Source: Pectobacterium aquaticum (GTDB lineage: Bacteria > Pseudomonadota > Gammaproteobacteria > Enterobacterales > Enterobacteriaceae). From it: DNA of 64,000 nucleotides. Numbering within the stretch: the first letter of the stretch is position 1; every line of letters begins with the position of its first letter. Below are positions 43,636 to 52,074 of the stretch, one piece after another. Both the position numbers and the translations under genes were made by a program. Under the pieces are notes generated by a model. It did not search any database and was not told where the DNA came from. It worked only from the letters and a program-made list of their open reading frames with translations. The DNA is taken from NCBI RefSeq assembly GCF_003382565.3, contig NZ_CP086253.1, forward strand, positions 3,596,001-3,660,000, written 5' to 3'.

Positions 43636-44772
43636 ATGAACATCAATAGCACTATCCTCAGCGGTTACCGGGTACTTCAGGACATTAGTCACCTGTTGGC
43701 AGGGAAACAGCACGTTTTATTTGTCACCGACAAAAACATCATCGGGCTGCCTGACGTTCAGGCGCTGATCGCACAAGTTAAGCAAGCCGTTCCGCAGGTT
43801 CTGTTGGTTGATAATGTTCCTGCCGAGCCAAGCCAGCACGACGTCGCCCAGATACTGAGCCAGCTCAATCAAATCCAAACCGATCTGGTCATCGGCGTAG
43901 GCGGCGGCAGCGTACTGGATGTTGCCAAACTGCTTTCCGTGCTGTGCGCGGGCGATGACGCCGTCACGCTGGATAGCCTGTTGGCAGGAGAGCAACCGAC
44001 TCGCCGCACGACATCCCTGCTTATCCCGACCACCGCAGGAACTGGCTCAGAAGCCACGCCGAATGCCATTCTGGCGATCCCGGAAAAAGAGACCAAAGTC
44101 GGCATTATTACGCCAGTGATGCTGCCGGATTACGTTGCGCTGGTACCGGAGCTGACCATCAGCATGCCGTCGCATATCGCCGCTTCAACCGGTATCGATG
44201 CACTCTGCCACCTAATTGAGTGTTTCACCTCAACGATTGCCAACCCAGTCAGCGACAACTACGCGCTGATTGGACTGAAAAAGCTGTTTGCCAACCTCGA
44301 AACCTCCGTGCGCGAGCCGAGCAATATGGAAGCCAAGCTGAACATGCTGTGGGCGTCCTATTACGGTGGTGCTGCCATTGCCCACTCCGGTACGCATCTG
44401 GTTCACGCCATGTCTTACCCGCTGGGCGGCAAGTACCACATCCCGCACGGCGTGGCGAACGCCATCCTGCTCGCCCCTTGCATGCGTTTCGTGCAGGACG
44501 CCGCACAGGACAAATTCGCACAGGCGTATGACCTGCTGCCGGATGCCGATCTGACGCTCAGTACGGCGGAAAAAGCGCAGGCGCTGGTGGCCTACTTCAG
44601 CGAATTGGTTAAACGACTCAATCTGCCTAACACCTTACAGCAGCTCGGTGTGGAAAAAGACCACCTGCCGTACCTGGTTGATGCCGCGTTACAGGTTCAG
44701 CGCCTGATGAAAAACGTGCCGACGCAGGTCAGCGCCGACGATGTCCGTGAGGTTTATCTGACTCTGTTTTAA
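43636..44772 (+). CDS. Iron-containing alcohol dehydrogenase (group III)
   Basis: 378 residues. NAD-binding GGGSVLDVAK (from residue 89), LIPTTAGTGSEATPNAILAI, and metal ligands in GIDALCHLIECF (Asp188, His192) and HAMSYPLGGKYHIPHGVANA. The family includes lactaldehyde reductases and 4-hydroxybutyrate dehydrogenases that reduce succinic semialdehyde. In this locus it is the best candidate to reduce a 4-carbon semialdehyde acid to threonate (inference). First gene of the rightward operon. Confidence 0.85.
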   Translation: MNINSTILSGYRVLQDISHLLAGKQHVLFVTDKNIIGLPDVQALIAQVKQAVPQVLLVDNVPAEPSQHDVAQILSQLNQIQTDLVIGVGGGSVLDVAKLLSVLCAGDDAVTLDSLLAGEQPTRRTTSLLIPTTAGTGSEATPNAILAIPEKETKVGIITPVMLPDYVALVPELTISMPSHIAASTGIDALCHLIECFTSTIANPVSDNYALIGLKKLFANLETSVREPSNMEAKLNMLWASYYGGAAIAHSGTHLVHAMSYPLGGKYHIPHGVANAILLAPCMRFVQDAAQDKFAQAYDLLPDADLTLSTAEKAQALVAYFSELVKRLNLPNTLQQLGVEKDHLPYLVDAALQVQRLMKNVPTQVSADDVREVYLTLF

Positions 44773-44840
44773 AGCGCGCGGATTTAGGTTGAACGGTTTT
44801 AAATTTTCATCTTTTTGATTACGTGTCACGAGGAAGAACA

Positions 44841-45725
44841 ATGAGTAAAAATATTACCGGCGTCCTGACCGCCATCGTCACGCCGTTTGATAACCAGGGC
44901 GAATTTAACCCCGCAGCCATGCGCCTTCAGGTTCAGCGCCAGATGCGCTATGGCAACGGTATTTTCTGTAATGGCACCAACGGTGAGTTTTTCGTACTGC
45001 ACACCGATGAGAAAGTCGCCGTTACTGAAACCTGCGTTGATGAAGTTGCCGGAAAAGTGCCGGTTGTCGGCCACATCGGCGAAATCTCCACGCGGGAAAC
45101 CATCAAGCTCGGCAAGCGCATCGCCGCGCTGGGTGTCGATGCCGTTTCGGTCATCACTCCCTATTTCATCCCACTCAAACAGGAAGAACTGATCGCCCAC
45201 TACACCGCCGTCGCCGATGCGCTGACTGTGCCGGTGTTTCTCTACAATATTCCTGTACGCACGGGGAATACGCTGGCACCGGAAACCGTCCGCACGCTGG
45301 CGGATCACCCGAACATCATCGGCATTAAAGACAGCGCAGGCAGTTATGAAAGCCTGAGCGGTTATGTGCAAGCGGTGAAAGGCGTACAGGGTTTTAACGT
45401 ACTGAATGGCCCAGACTCGCTCATTCACCAGGGCTTTGTTGACGGCTGCTCCGCCTGTATTTCCGGGCTGGCTAACGTGGCACCGGAACCGATCAGCCAG
45501 ATCTGGCACCGCTTCAACGCGGGCGACATTGAAGGCTCTCGTCAGGCACAAGAACAGGTTGCCGAATTGCGTAAGACACTGTACGCCATCGCGTTCTCAC
45601 CCGCCGTGGTGAAAAAAGCGCTGGCAATCATGGGTGAAGATGTCGGCGTCAGCCGCTATCCCATCCAGTTTTCCGCACAGGATGAAGACAACATCCGCAA
45701 CATCCTTAATCAATTCTCGCAGTAA
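44841..45725 (+). CDS. DHDPS/NAL-family 2-keto-3-deoxy acid aldolase
   Basis: 294 residues from MSKNITGVLTAIVTPFDNQG. Pyruvate-binding GTNGE (residues 45-49), catalytic Tyr135 in FLYNIPVRTG and Schiff-base Lys163 in IIGIKDSAGSYESL. These are the class I aldolase residues of the dihydrodipicolinate synthase superfamily. It is not the biosynthetic DapA by context: a sugar-acid operon with a symporter and sialidase-fold protein. It probably splits a 2-keto-3-deoxy acid into pyruvate and an aldehyde. Sixty-eight nt follow the Fe-ADH gene. Confidence 0.85.
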   Translation: MSKNITGVLTAIVTPFDNQGEFNPAAMRLQVQRQMRYGNGIFCNGTNGEFFVLHTDEKVAVTETCVDEVAGKVPVVGHIGEISTRETIKLGKRIAALGVDAVSVITPYFIPLKQEELIAHYTAVADALTVPVFLYNIPVRTGNTLAPETVRTLADHPNIIGIKDSAGSYESLSGYVQAVKGVQGFNVLNGPDSLIHQGFVDGCSACISGLANVAPEPISQIWHRFNAGDIEGSRQAQEQVAELRKTLYAIAFSPAVVKKALAIMGEDVGVSRYPIQFSAQDEDNIRNILNQFSQ

Positions 45726-45762
45726 CAGAGAAATATCAATTTCCATTTAAGGCCGAGAAGAT

Positions 45763-47187
45763 ATGAACCATTTTGACTTCACCGATACCCTCATCATCAT
45801 TGGGATGATAGTGTTTTATATCGCGTTTACCTCTTGGTTAACGCTCAAACTACGCAGTAAATCAAACGCTGAGTTCATGGAAGGGTCGCGTGCGCTACCG
45901 GCATTTATCGTCGGTGTTTTGCTGATGACCGAATTCATCGGCGCCAAATCGACGGTCGGTACGGCACAGTCTGCCTTTGAGAACGGCATCGCCGCCTCCT
46001 GGTCGGTGATTGGTGCCGCGATCGGCTTTCTTTTGTTCGGTATGATTCTGGTTAAGAAAATCTATAACACCGGCAAATTGACTATTTCTGGTGCTATCGC
46101 CGAGAAATACGGTACGAGTACCAAAAATATCATTTCGATCATCATGATCTACGCTCTGCTGTTGGTAAACGTGGGCAACTACGTCAGCGGTGCAGCCGCA
46201 ATCTCTACGGTGTTGAAGATTTCTCTGCCCGTCGCCGCACTGATCACCGCGATTGTGAGTACCTTCTATTTCTACTTTGGTGGTTTAAAAGGCGTGGCTT
46301 ACGTCACCCTGATTCACAGTGCCATCAAATACATTGGTGTGATGATCATCCTGTACGTAGCATTGAAAATGACCGGCGGCATCACCCCGATGATCGAAAA
46401 AATGCCGGATTACTACTGGACATGGGATGGTAACATCGGGGCCAGCACTATCTTCGCTTGGCTGATTGGCACCATCGGTTCCATCTTCTGTACCCAGTTC
46501 GTGATTCAGGCCATCTCTTCAACCAGCAGTGCAAAATCAGCCAAACGCGCTACCTGGGTTGCTTTCTTTTTCTGTATGCCTATCGCAATTGCTATTGCGG
46601 TCATCGGTGTTGCAGCGAAGTTTGCTCACCCAGAAATCAAAAGCCTCTACGCTATGCCGATTTTTCTACAAGATATGAATCCATGGGTTGCCGGTCTGGT
46701 TACGACGTCACTGGTTGCGTCGATATTTATCAGTGTGAGTACCGTCGCACTGGCGATTGCTTCACTGATTGTTAAAGACTTTTATGTTCCGTATTACAAC
46801 CCAACGCCAGAAAAAGAGATGAAGATGACGCGCGTATTCTCGCTCATCATCGGATTCCTGCCGCTGGTCTTTGTTTTATTGGTGCCTGAAGTTCTCAAGC
46901 TGTCATTCTTTACCCGTGCCATCCGCCTTTCTATCTCGGTAGTCGCCATCATTGCCTTCTATTTACCGTTCTTTAACAGCACCCGCGGCGCCAACGCCAG
47001 CCTGATATCAGCCTGTGTCGTCACCTCCGTCTGGTACATTCTCGGCAACCCGTACGGCATCGATAACATGTACGTCGCGTTGGCCACGCCAGCGATAGTC
47101 ATGCTGATCGATCGTATGATTCCGAACAAAGCAAACAAAGCGAACAAAATCAAAACCTCTCCAACTGAAAATAAATCGGGAGCCTGA
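45763..47187 (+). CDS. Sodium/solute symporter (SSS family)
   Basis: 474 residues with about 13 membrane helices. LLMTEFIGAKSTVGTAQSAF and NVGNYVSGAAAISTVLKI are SSS-core helices with Na+-site residues. Neighbours suggest an acid-sugar cargo, as with the sialic-acid SSS transporters. It ends 3 nt before the BNR gene, so the two are probably translationally linked. Confidence 0.9.
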   Translation: MNHFDFTDTLIIIGMIVFYIAFTSWLTLKLRSKSNAEFMEGSRALPAFIVGVLLMTEFIGAKSTVGTAQSAFENGIAASWSVIGAAIGFLLFGMILVKKIYNTGKLTISGAIAEKYGTSTKNIISIIMIYALLLVNVGNYVSGAAAISTVLKISLPVAALITAIVSTFYFYFGGLKGVAYVTLIHSAIKYIGVMIILYVALKMTGGITPMIEKMPDYYWTWDGNIGASTIFAWLIGTIGSIFCTQFVIQAISSTSSAKSAKRATWVAFFFCMPIAIAIAVIGVAAKFAHPEIKSLYAMPIFLQDMNPWVAGLVTTSLVASIFISVSTVALAIASLIVKDFYVPYYNPTPEKEMKMTRVFSLIIGFLPLVFVLLVPEVLKLSFFTRAIRLSISVVAIIAFYLPFFNSTRGANASLISACVVTSVWYILGNPYGIDNMYVALATPAIVMLIDRMIPNKANKANKIKTSPTENKSGA

Positions 47188-47190
47188 GTC

Positions 47191-48378
47191 ATGAGTAGCG
47201 AAACCATTACTGTGGAACGTAGCGGAAAAGTTCATCACGCAGAAGGCGATGCCGCGCGTCTGGATGCCTACATTCCATCGGAATGCCCGCAGAATCATGC
47301 GGCCAACCTGCTCCATCTGCCGAACGGCGATGTACTGTGCGTCTGGTTTGGCGGCACACAAGAAGGGATTGCGGATATCTCTATCTACATGTCACGTCTG
47401 GTGAAAGGCAGCGATAGCTGGAGTAACGCCGTTAAGCTGTCTGAAGATGCTACGCGCTCCGAGCAGAACCCAGTTCTGTTCCTCGCGCCGGACAACGTGC
47501 TGTGGCTGCTGTACACCGCGCAGAAATCCGGTAATCAGGACACCGCGATTGTGCGCTACCGTCAGTCTACGGATTTAGGTGCCACCTGGGGCGAGATCGG
47601 CACGCTACTCGATCAGCCGGGTACCTTCATCCGCCAGCCCATCACCGTGTTGGCAAACGGCGACTGGCTGCTGCCGGTGTTCTACTGCCGCGTTCAGCCA
47701 GGTGAGAAATGGGTCGGCAACGATGACGACAGCGCCGTGAAAATTTCCAGCGATCAGGGGAAAACCTGGCAGGAATACCCAGTGCCAAACAGCACAGGCT
47801 GCGTGCATATGAACATCACCCCGCTGAAGGACGGTACGCTGCTGGCGCTGTACCGCAGCCGTTGGGCGGACTTCATCTACCAAAGCCGTTCAACGGACGG
47901 TGGTAAAACCTGGTCAGATCCCGTGGCAACCGAGTTGCCGAATAACAACTCGTCCATTCAGGTGACGACGCTGGAGAATGGCCATCTGGCGCTGGTGTTC
48001 AACCATATGAGCGCCGCCGATGCCACCGAACGCCGTCTGTCGCTGTACGATGAAATCGAGGACGAAGAAGACAAAGCCAGCGATGCCAAAATGCCGGAAG
48101 TGCAAGCCGGTGGTCGTAGCGCCTTCTGGGGTGCCCCGCGCGCGCCGATGACGCTCGCCATTTCGGAAGACGGCGGTAAAAGCTGGCCGTGGCAGCGTAA
48201 TATCGAAGTGGGCGACGGTTATTGCATGACCAATAACTCCACGGAGAAGCTGAACCGCGAGTTCTCTTACCCCAGCGTTAAACAAGCGCAGGACGGTAAG
48301 CTGCACGTCGCGTTCACTTACTTCCGACAGGCGATCAAGCACGTCGTGGTGAGCGAGGAGTGGGTTAAAGCAGGTTAA
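47191..48378 (+). CDS. Sialidase-fold BNR protein (GH33-like, cytosolic)
   Basis: 395 residues. Four Asp-box repeats of the S-x-D-x-G-x-T-W type: STDLGATW (126-133), SSDQGKTW (186-193), STDGGKTW (about 234) and SEDGGKSW (about 330), with the six-bladed beta-propeller spacing of sialidases. Conserved block CPQNHAANLLHLPNGDVLCV then VWFGGTQEG. There is no signal peptide, unlike secreted sialidases, so it acts on an imported substrate. GH33 includes Dha hydrolases of the Bacteroides rhamnogalacturonan-II system as well as sialidases. Activity is inference. Confidence 0.75.
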   Translation: MSSETITVERSGKVHHAEGDAARLDAYIPSECPQNHAANLLHLPNGDVLCVWFGGTQEGIADISIYMSRLVKGSDSWSNAVKLSEDATRSEQNPVLFLAPDNVLWLLYTAQKSGNQDTAIVRYRQSTDLGATWGEIGTLLDQPGTFIRQPITVLANGDWLLPVFYCRVQPGEKWVGNDDDSAVKISSDQGKTWQEYPVPNSTGCVHMNITPLKDGTLLALYRSRWADFIYQSRSTDGGKTWSDPVATELPNNNSSIQVTTLENGHLALVFNHMSAADATERRLSLYDEIEDEEDKASDAKMPEVQAGGRSAFWGAPRAPMTLAISEDGGKSWPWQRNIEVGDGYCMTNNSTEKLNREFSYPSVKQAQDGKLHVAFTYFRQAIKHVVVSEEWVKAG

Positions 48379-48417
48379 GGCTGTAGATCGTTTAAAACCT
48401 GAGATACACGGAGCGAC

Positions 48418-48456
48418 CACGGGGCGAGGCTTCCCTACGGGAACCTCATCCCCGTG
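48418..48456 (+). terminator. Intra-operon hairpin
   Basis: CACGGGG...CCCCGTG outer arms with an inner GAGG/CCTC and TTCC/GGGAA stem, followed by TTTCTCCT. It lies between the BNR and YhcH genes in a 167-nt gap; it may be an attenuator or mRNA-processing site. Confidence 0.5.
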
Positions 48457-48545
48457 TTTCTCCTAAAAATAGGCTTAAGGTTAAATCACGCAGCTTTTTC
48501 TCTTTTCCAGTGGGGGCACTCCCCCGCTAGTTTCAGGACTCGATT

Positions 48546-49016
48546 ATGATTGCAGGAAACCTCAACACCCTCAAACTCGCCACCTTACCCGATGCGCTGT
48601 GGACCATTCTGTCCGCGCCGGGCATGTCGTTGGCTGAACTGAATGCGCTACCTGAAGGCCGCTATCAGCCGGAAGGGGCCGAATGGTTCTACAACATCGG
48701 CACCGTGAACACCGCACCGCGCGCTACTCGACATACTGAATTTCACAGTAACTACCTCGATATCCAACTGATTCTGGAAGGCGAGGAAATTATCGGTTAC
48801 GGTCTGAATGATGTGCATGGTCAGCCCGCGACTGAACGTAAGCCGGATCTCTATATTCTGGATAATCCTCAGGTGCCACATCAGATCCACCTGCGGGCAG
48901 GCGACTTCGTCACCTTCTATCCAGGTGAAGCTCATCAGGCACTGTGTGCGATTAACGACAGTCCAGCACCGGTCAAAAAAGCCGTGTTTAAAATCCCCGT
49001 TACGTTGTTGCAATAA
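48546..49016 (+). CDS. YhcH/YjgK/YiaL family (NanQ-like anomerase)
   Basis: 156 residues, DUF386 cupin. Metal and substrate motif TEFHSNYLDIQLILEGEEII and the C-terminal GDFVTFYPGEAHQALCAIN. E. coli NanQ (YhcH) speeds anomerisation of sialic acid, and relatives occur in many sugar-acid operons. Here it may open or mutarotate the ring of the keto-acid sugar before the aldolase. Family is sure; substrate is inference. Confidence 0.85.
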   Translation: MIAGNLNTLKLATLPDALWTILSAPGMSLAELNALPEGRYQPEGAEWFYNIGTVNTAPRATRHTEFHSNYLDIQLILEGEEIIGYGLNDVHGQPATERKPDLYILDNPQVPHQIHLRAGDFVTFYPGEAHQALCAINDSPAPVKKAVFKIPVTLLQ

Positions 49017-49060
49017 GAACGGTTGTATCAGAACGGTTGAATATTAAGGAGACGTATTTC

Positions 49061-49750
49061 ATGTCAGCGACAGCCCCTAAACACGCCCTGATTACCGGTA
49101 GCAGCTCAGGGATCGGTGCCGCCATCACACAAAAATTACTGGCGGAAGGCTGGCGGGTAACCGGCCTGTCACGCAAGCCGGGTGACTACTCACATCCAAA
49201 TTTTACCCACCGCGCGGTGGATATCATGGATACGCCCGCGCTGACGGCCATTCTGGACGAGATAGCGCAGGTTGATGCCGTCATCCATGCCGCTGGCATT
49301 ATGAAATCAGCCCCACTCGGTCAGCTTTCGCTGGAAGACGGTGAAACGCTGTGGCGATTGCATATCAACGCGGCACAGGTACTGGCCGATCGTCTGGTCG
49401 ATAAGCTGCCGCAAGGTGGAAGAATTGTGCTACTGGGCAGCCGCACATCCAGCGGTTCAGCAGGACGCAGCCAGTACGTCACGACAAAATCCGCGATGAT
49501 CGGCATGGCAAGAAGCTGGGCAGCAGAACTGGCTCCACGCGGCATAACGGTAAACATCGTCGCGCCGGGCGCAACGGAAACACCGATGCTGACCATGCCG
49601 GGTCGCCAAAGCTCTCCGCCGAAGCTGCCGCCAATTGGGCGCTTCATCCAGCCACAGGAAGTGGCCGATCTGGTGGGTTACCTGCTTTCTCCGTCTGCCG
49701 CAGCCATTACCGGCCAGCAGTTGGTGATCTGCGGCGGTGCCTCGCTGTAA
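49061..49750 (+). CDS. Short-chain dehydrogenase/reductase
   Basis: 229 residues from MSATAPKHALITGSSSGIGA (GGAG upstream; an in-frame ATG eight codons earlier is possible). Rossmann TGSSSGIG, Tyr-Lys pair in SQYVTTKSAMIGMARSWAAE and the PG motif APGATETPM. Last gene of the acid-sugar operon. It could oxidise or reduce a sugar intermediate; it is an alternative to Fe-ADH for the semialdehyde step. Confidence 0.88.
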   Translation: MSATAPKHALITGSSSGIGAAITQKLLAEGWRVTGLSRKPGDYSHPNFTHRAVDIMDTPALTAILDEIAQVDAVIHAAGIMKSAPLGQLSLEDGETLWRLHINAAQVLADRLVDKLPQGGRIVLLGSRTSSGSAGRSQYVTTKSAMIGMARSWAAELAPRGITVNIVAPGATETPMLTMPGRQSSPPKLPPIGRFIQPQEVADLVGYLLSPSAAAITGQQLVICGGASL

Positions 49751-49768
49751 TTCATCACAATTTCCTTG

Positions 49769-49795
49769 CTAAACTGGCCCCGCAGGCCGGTTTAG
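49769..49795. terminator. Bidirectional terminator (SDR / LacI convergent ends)
   Basis: CTAAACTGGCC and GGCCGGTTTAG arms around CCGCA, ending one base before the stop of the convergent LacI-type gene. Confidence 0.65.
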
Positions 49796-50986
49796 TTAGC
49801 TGCTGGCGCGGGGCTCAAAGATAAACTTCACTTTTTCCACTACCGGTGGATGCTCGTCGTTGTCCATCATAGCGAGTACCAGACGCCCGACCTCCGCACC
49901 CAGCTTTTCATAGTCAAGCCGCATCGCGGTCAGCGCGGGGAACGTGTGTTCGCATTGTTCGGAACCATCGAGACAGGCAATCGCCAGATCGTAAGGGACT
50001 TTCATCAGTCGGCGCTGGCATTCAAAGAGCGCGCCCAGCGCAATTTCCTCATGGCTACAGATAATCGCATCCAGCTCCGGCTGGTTTTGTAGCAGTTCCG
50101 TCATGGCGTAACGACCAAATTGCAGGCTGGGTGCTTCCGGGATCGTAATTTTCAAATCCGCATTGTGATAGTGCACCAGCATGGCTTTATTCCAGCCGTT
50201 CAACTGCTGTTTTTGCAAACGGTTATCCGTATGAGCGCCAATATAGGCCACGTGACGATACCCCTTTTCCAGCAGCGACATCGTCAGTTGTTCCGCCGCT
50301 TCGGCAAGGGCGATATCAATATTGATATTCGCACTCAGTGCATCAGCACCGGAAACGTTCACCGTAATGACGTTACTGGCCTGGATGATGTCTCGGGTTC
50401 GCTGTGAGAGTTGTGCGCTGAATAACACCAGCGCCGCTGGCCGCTGCTGCAGGAGTTTTTCGACCATTCCCGCTTCGGTATGCTGGCGATATTCATGGCA
50501 GCCCATGATTAACGGAACGTTATGTTTGCCCACCGCCTGTTGCAGCGCCTGCACAAAACGCACGCTGGCGCGATCTTGCTGAAAAGGATAAAGCACCGCG
50601 ATAGCAGGCTGATAGGCTGATGCCAGTGCGCCTGCGGCCTGATTCGGTACATAGCCCAGCGTTTTTATCGCGTCATTGATTTTCTTCTGCGTGGCATCAG
50701 AAACCAGTCCGGGCTCCCGCAACGCGCGGGACACCGTCATGGCGCCAACACCGGCATGGTTCGCGATGTCCTGTAGCGTCACGCGATTCGTGCTCTCGGT
50801 AAGCTGGCTGGCCTCTTGATTGGGTTCATAGCCTAATGCTCTGGCGGCCAGTTCCACTTTGCTGCGTAACTTTTCAGAGACCAGATCGGGTTTACGCATC
50901 ACGCGCGATACCGTCATCGTCCCTACGCCCGCGTAGTCGGCGACATCCTGTAGCGTAACCTTACCGGTACTGCGACGCTTACGCAT
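49796..50986 (-). CDS. LacI-family regulator with two tandem HTH domains
   Basis: 396 residues from ATG 50986 (GAGGAAG upstream; the open frame extends further but without similarity). Two LacI helix-turn-helix units sit in a row: VTLQDVADYAGVGTMTVSRV (about residues 10-60) and VTLQDIANHAGVGAMTVSRA (about 69-120). They share about 29 of 51 residues. One effector domain of the GntR/LacI type follows (about 125-396; AIAVLYPFQQDRASVRFVQA). Ordinary family members have one HTH and about 335 residues. Divergent from the PTS genes, which it probably controls. Confidence 0.9.
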   Translation of the reverse strand: MRKRRSTGKVTLQDVADYAGVGTMTVSRVMRKPDLVSEKLRSKVELAARALGYEPNQEASQLTESTNRVTLQDIANHAGVGAMTVSRALREPGLVSDATQKKINDAIKTLGYVPNQAAGALASAYQPAIAVLYPFQQDRASVRFVQALQQAVGKHNVPLIMGCHEYRQHTEAGMVEKLLQQRPAALVLFSAQLSQRTRDIIQASNVITVNVSGADALSANINIDIALAEAAEQLTMSLLEKGYRHVAYIGAHTDNRLQKQQLNGWNKAMLVHYHNADLKITIPEAPSLQFGRYAMTELLQNQPELDAIICSHEEIALGALFECQRRLMKVPYDLAIACLDGSEQCEHTFPALTAMRLDYEKLGAEVGRLVLAMMDNDEHPPVVEKVKFIFEPRASS

Positions 50987-51204
50987 GCTCACTTCCTCTC
51001 CATTCGTCATTTTTCTCATCGCACGGTCGCGATAACAGCCGGTGACTTCTATTGCCTTCAGGCTAGCGTGACGCAGGGCAACGTGCAAACGACACCGATT
51101 TCCTTACTGCGTCATTCACGCCCTGCACCGCAGTTCATAGTGTGCCTATGGTGACACAAGGGAACAAATAATGGCCCCGCTTGTGCTAAGTGGGTCACAG
51201 TTAA

Positions 51205-51218
51205 TGATATATATATCA
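51205..51218. promoter_or_regulatory. AT-rich palindrome in the PTS promoter
   Basis: TGATATATATATCA, a perfect 14-bp palindrome about 90 bp before the EIIA gene in the divergent region. It may be an operator, but low complexity makes it weak evidence. Confidence 0.3.
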
Positions 51219-51305
51219 GTTAGCGCTATCTTTTTAGATGTTAATCACATTATTTTCGCAATCAGCACACTATCCTGCGTTCATAATGATACAGAGGTGA
51301 CTCTA

Positions 51306-51749
51306 ATGCTTAACACTTTACTAACACCAAACGTTGTTCAGATTTTGCCTGCCTGTGATGACTGGCGTCACGCTATCGCTTTGTCCTGTAAGCCTTTATT
51401 GGATAATGGATCGATTGAGCCTACCTATCTTGAGGCGATCTATCGCTCTCATGAGGCCATCGGTCCTTACTATGTCGTCGGTCCCGGCATTGCCATGCCG
51501 CATGCGCGCCCGGAAGACGGTGTGAACCAACTCGCAGTCAGCCTGACGCTGATTCGTGACGGTGTGGTTTTCCATTCCGAAGACAACGATCCCGTGCATT
51601 TACTGATTGTTTTGGCCGCTACAGACAGCAATAGCCATATCGATATTATTTCACAGCTTGCTCAGTTGTTCGACACACCTGATGACGTCGCCGCATTACT
51701 CCGCGCGACGGACGTAGAACAGGTGCTTTCCGTTATTTCTCGTTATTAA
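51306..51749 (+). CDS. PTS EIIA component (ascorbate/fructose-type)
   Basis: 147 residues from ATG 51306 (GAGGTGA upstream). VVGPGIAMPHARPEDGV holds the phosphorylated His66 of PTS EIIA type-2 domains; the UlaC/SgaA subgroup fits the neighbours. Accepts phosphate from HPr and passes it to the EIIB encoded 23 nt downstream. Confidence 0.88.
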   Translation: MLNTLLTPNVVQILPACDDWRHAIALSCKPLLDNGSIEPTYLEAIYRSHEAIGPYYVVGPGIAMPHARPEDGVNQLAVSLTLIRDGVVFHSEDNDPVHLLIVLAATDSNSHIDIISQLAQLFDTPDDVAALLRATDVEQVLSVISRY

Positions 51750-51772
51750 TTGCCACCAGAGGGACACAGATT

Positions 51773-52060
51773 ATGAAAATTACAGTCGTATGCGGTAACG
51801 GCTTGGGTACCAGCTTGATGATGGAAATGAGCATTAAAAACATCGTGAAAGAACTCGGCGTAGTTGCTGACGTGGATCACGTGGATTTAGGTTCGGCGAA
51901 AGGCACGGACAGCGACATCTTTGTCGGCACCAAAGATATTGCCGATCAGCTCGTCGCGCAGGCAGTAGGGGGGAAAATTGTGTCCCTGAGCAACATGATC
52001 GATAAAGTGGCGATGAAAGAGCGCCTGTCGGTCGCCCTGACAGAACTTGGCGCGTTATAA
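51773..52060 (+). CDS. PTS EIIB component (UlaB/SgaB-like)
   Basis: 95 residues. The phosphocysteine loop is at the N-terminus: MKITVVCGNGLGTSLMMEMS with Cys7. Matches the UlaB type of cytoplasmic EIIB, about 90-100 residues. Lies between EIIA and EIIC genes with 23- and 14-nt gaps. Confidence 0.9.
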   Translation: MKITVVCGNGLGTSLMMEMSIKNIVKELGVVADVDHVDLGSAKGTDSDIFVGTKDIADQLVAQAVGGKIVSLSNMIDKVAMKERLSVALTELGAL

Positions 52061-52074
52061 GCGAGGGATCAAAA

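Noticed and set aside
44841..45725. Biosynthetic dapA
   Set aside because: Catalytic residues fit the superfamily, but the operon context is sugar-acid catabolism.
51205..51218. Firm operator call for the TGATATATATATCA palindrome
   Set aside because: Low-complexity AT sequence forms such palindromes by chance; listed only at low confidence.
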